Under the pieces are notes generated by a model that was given only the letters and a program-made list of their open reading frames with translations, had not been told where the DNA came from and did no database searches. Below are positions 1-10,344 of a DNA stretch of 64,000 nt, piece by piece; position 1 is the first letter of the stretch, and each line of letters opens with the position of its first letter. The position numbers and the translations under genes are program-made. Source of the stretch: Lactuca virosa (taxonomy: Eukaryota > Streptophyta > Magnoliopsida > Asterales > Asteraceae); NCBI GenBank assembly GCA_928212115.1, contig CAKMRJ010005412.1:246853847-246917846 (forward strand), written 5' to 3'.

Positions 1-2160
1 ATTATGTGAATATTATGTGAATTATGTGTTTTATGCTTAATTATTAGGGCTTAATTAATTAAGAATAAAAATGAGCGTCAAAAATTAAATTTTAGATGAA
101 GCCCATATCTATTAAGAAACTTGTAGTGGGCGTGACAAGGATTACGGATATATAAAGAATGCCAAAATCCGAGTTATAACGAAGAAGTTATGACCTGTCG
201 AAGTTTCGCGACAAACCGGCACGGGGCCGAATGTCGTAAAAAGTGAGTTTTCGATAAACTACTTTTTGGACTTAGTGACATAAATGAAACTTGTAGTGTT
301 CGTTAAACCGAGAGTAGGTATAAAAAGAACGCCCAAATCTGACTTCGTATAAGGAAGTTATGATTTTTCGAAGTTTCAGCTTAGCAGTAGATAGCTAAAA
401 ACTCGAATTTTAGATCGAATGATTTTTAGCCAACACAACCTAAACGAGAATCGAAGGTCTCATCATTAGTAGCACAACGGTAAAAAGTCTGACGAAAACG
501 GACGTCGGATGAAGAAGTTATGAATTTTTAACGGATTTCCTGTCCCGGTCTGTTAAAAATAATAATATAAAAATTAAATCAAAATTAGCCGACGAAATCT
601 AAACGAAAGTTATAGAGCGTAATTTTACCTACGCGTGCATATAAAGAACGTTAAAAACGGAGTTCGTATGCGAAAGTTATGGATTTTAGAAGGTTTGGGT
701 GCAATTTCCGAGAAATTCGCATGGATTGGAGCCGGCCACGTCACCCTCGCCTCGCTGCTGACCCATGTCCGAAGCAGCTGCGTCATGCGAGTCGTGGCCC
801 AGTCCGAGACCGACACGTCTCGCATGTGTGGCCTGTCCGAAGCGAGCCACGTCTCGCCTACCAGCCTCCGACGCGCCTTCGCATCCGAGCCACGTCTCCC
901 TTCCGATCCGAGCCTCGCAACTGCTACGTGGAGTCTTCTTAGCCACCAGTCTTCGGTCTCGCACCCTATAAATAGGAGGGTTGCGAGATCTCCCGGGTAC
1001 TTTTGGAAAATTGGCATTTTTCACCCCTAAACTTATATTTTGACTATTTCGACTTCCCCCGAAGCCCCGGTATCATTTCCAACACTCGAAACACGTCCCG
1101 AAGTGCCCGAAGACCCGGAAAAATTTTATCTTTTCAGTTTTGAAGCTCCAACCTCGCAGAACCCGGTTTTTCATTAAAGCCCCCGGTTTTATCAGAAACG
1201 ATCATTTTAAGAAACGAAGTGCTGCCCGATTATCATCAAATCAAGTGAGTGTATAGTCACTTTCATTTTACACATAGATATGAAGTATTTACCTTATAAT
1301 ACGTGCTATGTGCAAATATATTAATTGTTTATTTGAGGTGACTATTGAGTTGATGTTTTATACGAGTTTTAAACTGTATAAGTATTTTTATCTACAAATA
1401 TGTTGGGTAGAACATGGGTAGATAGTGATGTGTGATAAAATAAAAGTGATGAGAGGCCTCGTTGTGATTCGTGATTCAGTCATCTAGCGGAGTTTGGATG
1501 ACGACCACGGACTTTCTAGACAGTCTAGTGGGAAACATTAGCAGGTCCGCAACCTGTAGGTGTTAATGAACTTGAGTGTTTATTCGCTGTACTCCATCCC
1601 CCTCATGGTTGCCTTTAGGACATGTATGGCTGAGGAAACCCCTTAGCAGTAGTGTCCATCCCGATGATATTCTTTAGTCTAGTCCCTTGTGAAAAGTGAT
1701 TAGGGACGTAAAGTGAGGATAATGGGAACGGGTAATCAGGGTTATTGTTGATTGGTGAACTTAATAAGTTTATTATTACTGTGGGTTGAAAACACTATAT
1801 GCTCACCAGGCTCCCAAGCCTGACCCACTCAGTTTTTTTATGATTACAGGTAGTGGACCCCGAGCTTAGTCGGAGGATGACGTGAGATTTTTGGATTATA
1901 GGCCAGTAGTTGTAAATAACTGTAGTAAGGCTTATAATGTCTTGTTTATGCTTTTGATCTGTATCGGAACATGACATCTTGAGGTTTTGATATATATATG
2001 GAAAATATATAACTTCTTAATGAAGGATTTTGATAAACTTTTATCATATGTTGTTTGGGGACCAATTCCGCAACATCTTTTGAAAAGACTTCTCTAATTT
2101 TATTTTAAAAAGCATAAATTAAATCGGTCTTTTCTGGCCGAGAAATTAGGGGATGTCACA
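1..2160 (+). repeat. 5' LTR of R1 (left end outside window)
   Basis: Base 1 aligns with base 7120 of the 3' copy and the match continues to the shared end GATGTCACA at 2160. It contains a CpG- and GC-rich block (about 725-960) directly before a TATA box. Its last 550 bases resemble the LTR fragment at 57338-57864. Several short overlapping open frames at 625-1030 on both strands recur in the second LTR and are by-products of the GC-rich block. Confidence 0.93.
966..976 (+). promoter_or_regulatory. TATA box in R1 5' LTR
   Basis: CTATAAATAGG lies just after the GC-rich block and is conserved at 8087-8097 in the other LTR. It is the likely core promoter for genomic RNA; the start site is inferred about 30 bases downstream. 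Confidence 0.7.
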
Positions 2161-2162
2161 GT

Positions 2163-2180
2163 TGGTATCAGAGCATTAGT
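2163..2180 (+). promoter_or_regulatory. Primer binding site of R1
   Basis: TGGTATCAGAGCATTAG begins two bases after the LTR end. TGGTATCAGAGC is the standard plant PBS complementary to the 3' end of initiator tRNA-Met, and its place fixes the inner LTR border. Confidence 0.9.
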
Positions 2181-2529
2181 TTAAGCGAACTAAGAAATAT
2201 CCTACGATTTCTAGACTTAAACTTAGAATGCTAAGTGATGATTGTGAGATGAGTGTCTACCATATTTAAGACACGAGCACTAGTTTATTTTAGGAAGAAT
2301 GCCTAAAATGCCCTTATGTGCTAAATGCTATGTGTTTGCCATGTGTGCCATTATTTGTTCGGATCTATGGTCTGTTGCCGACCGGATCTGGAAACCTTAT
2401 GTGTGTAGGTTTCTAAGCGTATGATTATGAGATTAGAACTAACATGTAAACGTTTCGGAGTGATAAGGGAATTGAAATGTCTAACAAGGATAAAGACCTA
2501 AATTCACCTTATTTGGTATATAGATTGTA

Positions 2530-5418
2530 ATGGCAAGAACTCGTAGTGGAGTTGCGAATGCAAACGGAAACAGGGATCAATAGCCTCAACCTCAAGTAGT
2601 TGAGCAAGTACCTGTTGTAGGAGCTGCACCTGAGCCAATGACGATGGCTGGGGTACAAGCAATGATGCAGATGATGCTGGATCGCCAAATGGAGGAGACG
2701 AGGCGATTACTACAACAGAATAGGGAAGAAACTACGATGCCTGTTGAACAGCCTGTAGTGAATGAAGGGCAATCAGTAGGAGGGAACTACAGTGGGACTC
2801 TTGGTCAAGCCAACCCACCGATAGTTAGACAAAACAACCAGGATGGAGGAGCTGATGGACGCGGGTGCAAATATAAAGATTTCATGGCATCTAAACCACC
2901 ATGTCTATCTGGAAGTCCGACACCGGTGGAAGTCATGAACTGGATCTTCGAAATGGAGACGATGTTTGAAAGCTGTGAGTGCAGCAACAAACAAAAGACC
3001 GCACTTGCAATTCCTCTGTTAAAGTCTGGTGTGTTGAGCTGGTGGAAATTACTAGCTAATTCGATTCCCAAGGGAGAAGCTAGTAAGATGTCTTGGGAAG
3101 ACTTTGTGCTACAACTGAAACTGCAATACTGCTCTGAGCAGGATCTTCTGGAAATTAATAATGAGTTCCGGAATTTAAAGAAGGGAAAGATGAGCATTAC
3201 TGAATACGCTGCTAGTTTTACTGAAAAGATGAAGCTTATTCCTTACCTAGTTCCAACTGAACTCTCTAAGGTCAACAAGTTTGCCCTCGGATTACCAGCG
3301 GACTTTGGTCCGGTGGTTAAGCAAGCAACCACTTTGAAAGCCGCCATCTGGGCTGCTAAGAATGTGGAGGTTCAGATCAAAGAGAAGGGTCTGGAGAGGG
3401 CAGAAGTTGGTGAGAAGAGAAAATTTGAAGGAACTTCAGGTTCCAACAAGAAAAGCAAATTTTCTAAGTCTAAGAAGTTTGGAGGAGGAGGAAGTGAAGT
3501 GAAATGGTGTGAGAAGTGCAAGAAAAAGCACTCTGGGAAATGTAGCGAGGAGGTGACTTGCTACAAATGTGGAAAGACTGGGCATTATGCCAACGTGTGT
3601 CCATCCGACAAGAGGGTATGTTTTGAGTGCCATGAAGAAGGGCATGTTTTTAAAGACTGTCCAAAGAGGAAGGATGCAGCAAAGCCCAATCTACCACCAA
3701 AGCCAAAAGCCAGAGCCTTTCAAATGACACTTAAAGCTGCAAAGGAGGAAGTGGATGTTGCTTCAGGTACTTTTCTCATAAACGAATTGCCTGCCCAAAT
3801 TTTGTTTGATTCTGGAGCCAACTACTCCTTTATTTCGCATGAATTTGGTAGAAAACTAGCTTTGCCTGTTAATAGACTAGATAATGCCTTAATAGTCGAG
3901 GTTGCTAGTGGCAAGTTTATACCTGTTAGCTATCGCATGAAAAACATCTTCATAGACTTGAATGGGAATAAGTTCCACGAGGAATTATTGCCTATTGAGT
4001 TAAATGGTTTCGACATTGTGCTGGGAATGGATTGGCTTAGCGCCAATGATGCCGAAATATTGTGTAGGAAGAAGATAGTAAAAGTAAACCCACCAAGGAG
4101 AGAGTCGTTTATGGTGTACGGAGACAAACGCAGAGTAAACTCTAGAATCATTTCCCTAATGAAAGCCAGAAAGTGTTTGGCCAAGGGGTGTACATCATAT
4201 TTAGCGTTCGTGATCGATGCTAAGAAGGAAAAGAAGGAGGTGCAGGATATTGCGGTGGTGTGTGATTATCCGGAAGTCTTTCCCGAAGATCTTCCCGGAT
4301 TGCCCCCTTATCGACAAGTTGAGTTTCGTATCGACTTGTTACCAGGAACGATGCCGATAGCCAAAGCACCGTATCGATTAGCGCCAACCGAAATGAAAGA
4401 ACTTATGACACAACTTCAGGTGTTATTGGACAAAGGTTTCATTCGACCTAGTTCATCACCCTGGGGAGCCCCTGTGTTGTTTGTAAAGAAGAAAGACGGG
4501 AGTATGAGAATGTGCATCGATTACCGAGAGCTGAATAAAGCGACAATAAAGAACAAGTATCCGTTGCCGAGGATCGATGACCTGTTCGACCAGTTGCAAG
4601 GTTCGAGATACTTCTCGAAGATCGATCTTAGGTCAGGATACCATCAACTGAAGGTGAGGGAGCAGGATATCGAAAAGACTGCATTCAGAACAAGATATGG
4701 ACACTATGAGTTTTTGGTTATGTCGTTCGGATTAACCAATGCCCCAGCAGCTTTCATGGATTTGATGAACAGTGTTTGTAAACCATACCTTGATAAATCC
4801 GTGATAGTATTCATAGACGATATCTTGATTTATTCGAAGAGCAAGCAGGAGCATGACAAGCATCTGCGTGAAGTGCTAGAAGTTTTGAAAAAGGAGAAGA
4901 TGTATGCAAAGTTCTCCAAATGTGAATTTTGGATTCAAGAAGTCCAATTTTTAGGTCATGTGGTTAACCAAGAAGGAATAATGGTTGACCCAGCAAAGAT
5001 TGAAGCTGTGATGAAGTGGGAACAACCAAAAAGTCCTACGGAGATTAGAAGCTTTTTAGGATTAGTTGGATATTATCGAAGATTTATCCAAGGCTTTTCT
5101 TCGATCGCTACTCCATTAACAACTTTGACCCACAGAGGAGCTACTTATGCTTGGAATGAAAAGCATAAGGAGGCCTTTGAAAAGTTAAAGAAGAGACTAT
5201 GTGAAGCACCAATTCTTTCGTTACCTGAAGGAGTTGAGGACTTCGCAGTCTTTAGTGATGCCTCTGGAGTTGAATTAGGATGTGTTCTGACCCAAAGGGA
5301 TAAAGTGATAGCGTATGCATCGAGGCAGTTGAAAGAGCATGAAAAGAACTACCCCACTCATGATCTGGAGTTGGCAGCGGTAGTATTCGCCTTAAAGATA
5401 TGGAGGCATTATCTTTAA
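2530..5418 (+). pseudogene. R1 gag-protease-RT-RNase H (5' part of gag-pol)
   Basis: The natural ATG is probably 2530 (MARTRSGVAN). A TAG at 2581-2583 interrupts codon 18 and the frame is then open from 2584 to 5418. Gag covers about residues 90-300. It is followed by a basic region, a cysteine cluster and two CCHC knuckles, CYKCGKTGHYANVC near residue 344 and CFECHEEGHVFKDC near 364. The aspartic protease motif DSGANYSF starts near residue 427. RT follows with YRELN and the catalytic FIDDIL near 761. RNase H begins with FSDASG near 908. A TAA at 5416-5418 replaces a tyrosine codon in RNase H (G has WRYYLYGTKC there). Apart from the two stops the motifs are intact. Confidence 0.93.
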
Positions 5419-6285
5419 GGTACTAAGTGTAAACTTTTCACTGATCATAAGAGTATTCAATATCTCTTTAATCAGAAGGAATTGAACATGAGACAGCGGC
5501 GCTGGCTGGAACTACTCAAGGACTACGACTGTGAGATACTTTACCACCCTGGTAAAGCAAATGTTGTTGCTGATGCTCTCAGTCGGAAGGTAAATCTTGA
5601 AAAGAGAAGGCCAAGAGCGTTGAGAATTGAAGTTGTCTCGACAATTGTGGAAAGTATAAAGAAAGCTCAGGAGGAAGCTTTAGAGAAAATTGACCAGAAG
5701 GAGGAACGTTTGGGCAAAACGTTGGTGTTTGATACAAACGGTCAAGGATTGAAGGTATTCAAAGATAGGATTTGGGTACCTAAGACGGGAGGAGTAAGAG
5801 GTCTTCTGATGGAAGAAGCTCACAAAACCATGTACTCGATTCATCCCGGCAGTACGAAAATGTATAGGGATCTAAAACCCTATTACTGGTGGCCGACGAT
5901 GAAGCTCGATGTTGCTAAATATGTGGCCGAGTGTGTAACTTGTGCTAGGGTTAAGGCACAACATCAGAAACCATATGGGAGTTTAGAACCTTTACCTGTA
6001 CCCATGGGTAAATGGGAAGATATCACTATGGATTTTGTGACTAAACTGCCCAGAACAAGGAACGGTCACGACATGATTTGGGTGGTCGTTGATCGCTTCA
6101 CTAAGAGTGCGCATTTCATAGCCGCTAACGAGAAATGGTCTATGGATAAACTTGCGAATTCTTACGTGAAGGAAATTATGAGGCTACACGGTGTTCCGTT
6201 AACGATTGTATCCGATCGTGACAGCCGTTTACCTCAAGGTTTTGGAGAAGTCTACAAGAGGAATTGGGTACCAAGTTATGTTTGA
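5419..6285 (+). pseudogene. R1 RNase H end and integrase N-terminal half
   Basis: This is the same frame continued after the TAA at 5416. It holds the RNase H tail (FTDHKS, ADALSRK), the integrase HHCC zinc module (HPGSTKMYRDLKPYYWWP, later CVTCARVK) and the first catalytic Asp in MDFVTKLPR. The second catalytic Asp region, VSDRDSR near 6208, survives. A single-base deletion near 6231 relative to G then breaks the frame, and the last residues to 6285 are off-frame. The integrase inserts cDNA into chromatin; this copy cannot make it whole. Confidence 0.9.
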
Positions 6286-7055
6286 GTACAGCTTACCATC
6301 CGCAAACCGATGGTCAGACCGAACGAACGATTCAACCATTGGAGGATATGCTGAGAGCATCAAGATGGCACCTTATCACGCTTTGTATGGGGAGAGAGAA
6401 GTGTCGAACGCCATCATGCTGGTTGGAAGCTGGGGAAAAGCAGTTTGTGGGACCTGAAATAGTCCATCAGACTGCTGAAAAGTTGAAAGTGATAAGGGAA
6501 AGGATGTTAGCTGCTCAAGATCGACAAAAGAGTTATGCTGACAAGAAAAGACAACCGATATCCTTCGATGTTGGAGATTCGGTTTTACTTAAAGTCTCGC
6601 CGTGGAAGGGACTTATAAGATTTGGTAAGAGAGGAAAGTTGAGTCCAAGGTTTATTGGACCGTTTAAAGTTCTTCAGAGGATCGGGAATCAAGCTTACAA
6701 GCTAGAATTACCGGAAGAACTGGAGGGTATTCATAACACATTTCATGTGTGTTATTTGAGAAAGTTTACGGGAGATGTGCCCGACATAATTCCGATTTCT
6801 GAGTTAAGGTTGGATGAAAACAAGAGGCTGATCGAAGAACCTGAGGCAATCGTTAACCGTAAGACTAAGAAGCTGAGACGCAAGCTGGTCGATTTAGTGC
6901 TTGTGCGTTGGAAACATACGAATGGGCCAAATCTCACTTGGGAAACGAAGAGTGACATGATGAGTCGCTACCCGCATTTGTTTGCTGATGTGCGATTCCG
7001 GGGACGGAATCATCCGAAGGGGGAGAGAATTGTAATGCCCGTGTTTCTAGGCTAG
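6264..7055 (+). pseudogene. R1 integrase C-terminal half and chromodomain
   Basis: The frame shifts relative to the upstream part. It contains AYHPQTDGQTERTIQ with the catalytic Glu, the GPF/Y-type module (RFIGPFKVLQRIGNQAYKL) and a terminal chromodomain (VLVRWKHTNGPNLTWETKSD), thought to guide chromoviruses to particular chromatin. Compared with G about 84 bases are missing near 6360, between MLRA and the KMAPY-type motif, removing the end of the core. The native TGA (22326-22328 in G) has become CGA here near 6991, so the frame runs into the LTR and stops at 7053. Confidence 0.9.
7017..7030 (+). promoter_or_regulatory. Polypurine tract of R1
   Basis: AAGGGGGAGAGAAT lies immediately before the LTR start TGTAATGCCC. 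It is the expected primer for plus-strand DNA synthesis and marks the outer 3' LTR border. Confidence 0.85.
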
Positions 7056-9284
7056 GCATTTATATTGACATTATAGTCTAGGTTAACCTTTCTAACTCAT
7101 TTTGAAGAAATGAAAAGGAATTATGTGAATATTATGTGAATTATGTGTTTTATGCTTAATTATTAGAGCTTAATTAATTAAGAATAAAAATGAGCGTCAA
7201 AAAATTAAATTTTAAATGAAGCCGATATCTATTAAGAAACTTGTAGTGGGCGTGACAAGGATTACGGATATATAAAGAATGCCGAAATCCGAGTTATAAC
7301 GAAGAAGTTATGACCTGTCGAAGTTTCGCGACAAACCGGCACGGGGCCGAATGTCGTAAAAAGTGAGTTTTTGATAAACTACTTTTTGGACTTAGTGATA
7401 TAAATTAAACTTGTAGTGTTCGTTAAACCGAGAGTAGGTATAAAAAGAACGCCCAAATCTGACTTCGTATAAGGAAGTTATGATTTTTCGAAGTTTCAGC
7501 TTACCAGTAGATAGCTAAAAACTCGAATTTTACATCAAGTGATTTTTAGCCAACACAACCTAAACGAGAATCGAAGGTCTCGTCATTAGTAGCACAACGG
7601 TAAAAAGTCTGACGAAAACGGACGTTTGATGAAGAAGTTATGAATTTTTAACGGATTTCCTATCCCGGTCTGTTAAAAATAATAATATAAAAATTAAAGT
7701 CAAAATTAGACGACGAAGTCTAAACGAAAATTGTAGAGCGAAATTTTACCTACACGTGCATATAAAGAACGTCAAAAACGGAGTTCGTATGCGAAAGTTA
7801 TGGATTTTAGAAGGTTTGGGTGCAATTTCCGAGAAATTCGCATGGATTGGAGCCGGCCACGTCACCCTCGCCTCGCTGCTGACCCATGTCCGAAGCAGCT
7901 GCGTCATGCGAGTCGTGGCCCAGTCCGAGACCGACGCGTGTCGCATATGTGGCCTGTCCGAAGCGAGCCACATCTCGCCTACCAGCCTCCGACGCGCCTT
8001 CGCATCCGAGCCACGTCTCCCTTCCGATCCGAGCCTCGCAACTGCTACGTGGAGTCTTCTTAGCCACCAGTCTTCGGTCTCGCACCCTATAAATAGGAGG
8101 GTTGCGAGATCTCCCGGGTACTTTTGGAAAATTGGCATTTTTCACCCCTAAACTTATATTTTGACTATTTTGACTTCCCCCGAAGCCCCGATATCATTTC
8201 CAACACTCGAAACACGTCCCGAAGTGCCCGAAGACCCGGAAAAATTTTATCTTTTCAGTTTTGAAGCTCCAACCTCGCAGAGCCCAGTTTTTTCATTAAA
8301 GCCCCCGGTTTTATCAGAAACGATCATTTTAAGAAACGAAGTGCTGCCCGATTATCATCAAATCAAGTGAGTGTATAGTCACTTTCATTTTACACATATA
8401 TATGAAGTATTTACCTTATAATACGTGCTATGTGCAAATATATTAATTGTTTATTTGAGGTGACTATTGAGTTGATGTTTTATACGAGTTTTAAACTGTA
8501 TAAGTATTTTTATCTACAAATATGTTGGGTAGAACATGGGTAGATAGTGATGTGTGATAAAATAAAAGTGATGAGAGGCCTCGTTGTGATTCGTGATTCA
8601 GTCATCTAGCGGAGTTTGGATGACGACCACGGACTTTCTAGACAGTCTAGTGGGAAACATTAGCAGGTCCGCAACCTGTAGGTGTTAATGAACTTGAGTG
8701 TTTATTCGATGTACTCCATCCCCCTCATGGTTGCCTTTAGGACATGTATGGCTGAGGAAACCCCTTAGCAGTAGTGTCAATCCCGATGATATTATTTAGT
8801 CTAGTCCCTTGTGAAAAGTGTATAGGGACGTAAAGTGAGGATAACGGGAACGGGTAATCAGGGTTATTGTTGATTGGTGAACTTAATAAGTTTATTATTA
8901 CTGTGGGTTGAAAACCCTATATGCTCACCAGGCTCCCAAGCCTGACCCACTCAGTTTTTTTATGATTACAGGTAGTGGACCCCGAGCTTAGTCGGAGGAT
9001 GACGTGAGATTTTTGGATTATAGGCCAGTAGTTGTAAATAACTGTAGTAAGGCTTATAATGTCTTGTTTATGCTTTTGATCTGTATCGGAACATGACATC
9101 TTGAGGTTTTGATATATATATGGAAAATATATAACTTCTTAATGAAGGGTTTTGATAAACTTTTATCATATGTTGTTTGGGGACCAATTCCGCAACATCT
9201 TTTGAAAAGATTTCTCTGATTTTATTTTAAAAAGAATAAATTAAATCGGTCTTTTCTGGCCGAGAAAAATTAGGGGATGTCACA
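7031..9284 (+). repeat. 3' LTR of R1 (2,254 bp)
   Basis: It starts TGTAATGCCC and ends GATGTCACA (TG...CA ends). It matches 1-2160 from base 7120 on. The TATA box is repeated at 8087-8097. The following host sequence starts GTTGC, the predicted 5-bp target duplication; the left copy is off-window. Confidence 0.95.
8087..8097 (+). promoter_or_regulatory. TATA box in R1 3' LTR
   Basis: CTATAAATAGG, identical to 966-976, again right after the GC-rich block. From a 3' LTR it could drive read-out into element A. Confidence 0.65.
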
Positions 9285-9925
9285 GTTGCTCTCGTCACAT
9301 GACTGGGAAGAAGGAGAATTTACGAGATTTTCGGAGTCTCAAAAATGCTAGAGTAGTGAAGTTTGGGAACAATCAAAAATGCCAAGTCAAAGGATATGGG
9401 AAGATCACGAATGGACAATTCACAGTGAATCATGTTGCATATGTTGAAGGTCTTCAACATAACTTGATAAGTGTTTCTCAACTTGTTGTGGGCACTGGCA
9501 ATCAAGTTCTTTTTAACGAAGAAGGAAGTGTAATTTCGAATGTCAACACAAAAGAAGTATTACTGAAATCCAAAAGGAAAGGTGACATGTTCACTTTGGA
9601 TATCAATCCGATAGTAGGGAAACCTGCTATATGTCTTCTTTCGAAAGCAACAACAGACTTAAGTTGGTTATGGCATCGAAGACTTTCTCATCTCAATTTT
9701 CGAAACATCAATAAACTTGTGGTACAAGATCTGGTAAGAGGTTTACCTGTACTTAAATTTGACAATGATTCTTTATGTGCAGCTTGTGAAGTTGGCAAGC
9801 AACATAAACAAGGTCATCCAATTACAATAGATTCGAAAATTGTTGCATCTCTGGAGCTTTTACATATTGATTTTTGTGTGGACCTTCGACTGTTTCAACT
9901 CTCAACAAGAAACGGTACATTTTAG
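9285..9925 (+). pseudogene. A protease remnant, GAG-pre-integrase, integrase zinc module
   Basis: The reading frame resumes right of R1 with CSRHMTG, the segment that follows DSG in copia proteases. R1 therefore landed in the active-site codons. GYGKITNGQFTVNHVAYVEG and LQHNLISVSQLV follow, typical of the protease to pre-integrase stretch. The zinc module is LWHRRLSHLNF, then CAACEVGKQ. The first catalytic Asp is in LLHIDF. A frameshift near 9868 leaves the last 18 residues off-frame. Confidence 0.88.
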
Positions 9926-10344
9926 TAATTGTTGATGATTTTTCCAGATTTACGTGGGTATATTTTCTCAGGTTTAAATCCGAAGTTGCAGAAATCATGA
10001 TCGATTTTATCAAAAAGATGGAAACAACATTGAAGAAAATTGTTCGAAAAATTAAGAGTGATCATGGAACTGAATTTAAGAACAATATTCTTGATTTGTT
10101 TTTGGTGGACAAAGGAATTTCGCATAATTTTTCATCTCCATACACACCACAACAAAATGGTGTTGTTGAACGAAGAAATAGGTCTCTATGCGAAGCGGCA
10201 AGGACTATGTTGGCATATACGAATCTTCCACAATACCTTTGGGCTGAAGCTGTATCAACTGCATGTTTCACTCAAAACAGATCGTTCATTCATCGTCGTT
10301 TTAATATTACACCATATGAAAATTCTCAACAATCGAAAACCTAA
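9874..10344 (+). pseudogene. A integrase catalytic core
   Basis: This continues the previous fragment in another frame. It reads CGPSTVSTLNKKRYILVIVDD, FSRFTWVYFL, then SDHGTEF (second catalytic Asp) and PQQNGVVERRN (catalytic Glu), the conserved DDE core of copia integrase. A further frameshift near 10320 ends it, and the next 20 bases are off-frame. Together with 9285-9925 nearly the full integrase core is present in two frames. Confidence 0.88.

Larger units (their letters stand above)
1..9284 (+). mobile_element. R1: Ty3/gypsy chromovirus-like LTR retrotransposon (Tekay/Del type)
   Basis: Two long direct repeats (1-2160 and 7031-9284) bracket a tRNA-Met-type primer binding site, one gag-pol reading frame and a polypurine tract. 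Domain order is gag, protease, RT, RNase H, integrase and chromodomain, which defines a plant chromovirus. The 5' LTR lacks its first 89 bases because the window starts inside it. By eye the LTRs differ at roughly 45-50 of 2,160 sites (about 2%), so the insertion is fairly recent. Right of the 3' LTR the sequence reads GTTGC and then codons for CSRHMTG, a copia protease, so R1 sits inside copia element A. Coding is broken by two stops, frameshifts and a deletion. Confidence 0.93.

Noticed and set aside
625..1030. Overlapping open frames of 60-130 codons on both strands, repeated at 7746-8151
   Set aside because: They lie in the GC-rich part of the R1 LTRs, overlap in five frames, have no known domain and appear only because GC-rich DNA has few stops.
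2163..2180. tRNA gene at the tRNA-like word
   Set aside because: Only a short piece complementary to the tRNA-Met 3' end is present, at the LTR border; it is a PBS. The same holds at 29408 and 62827.
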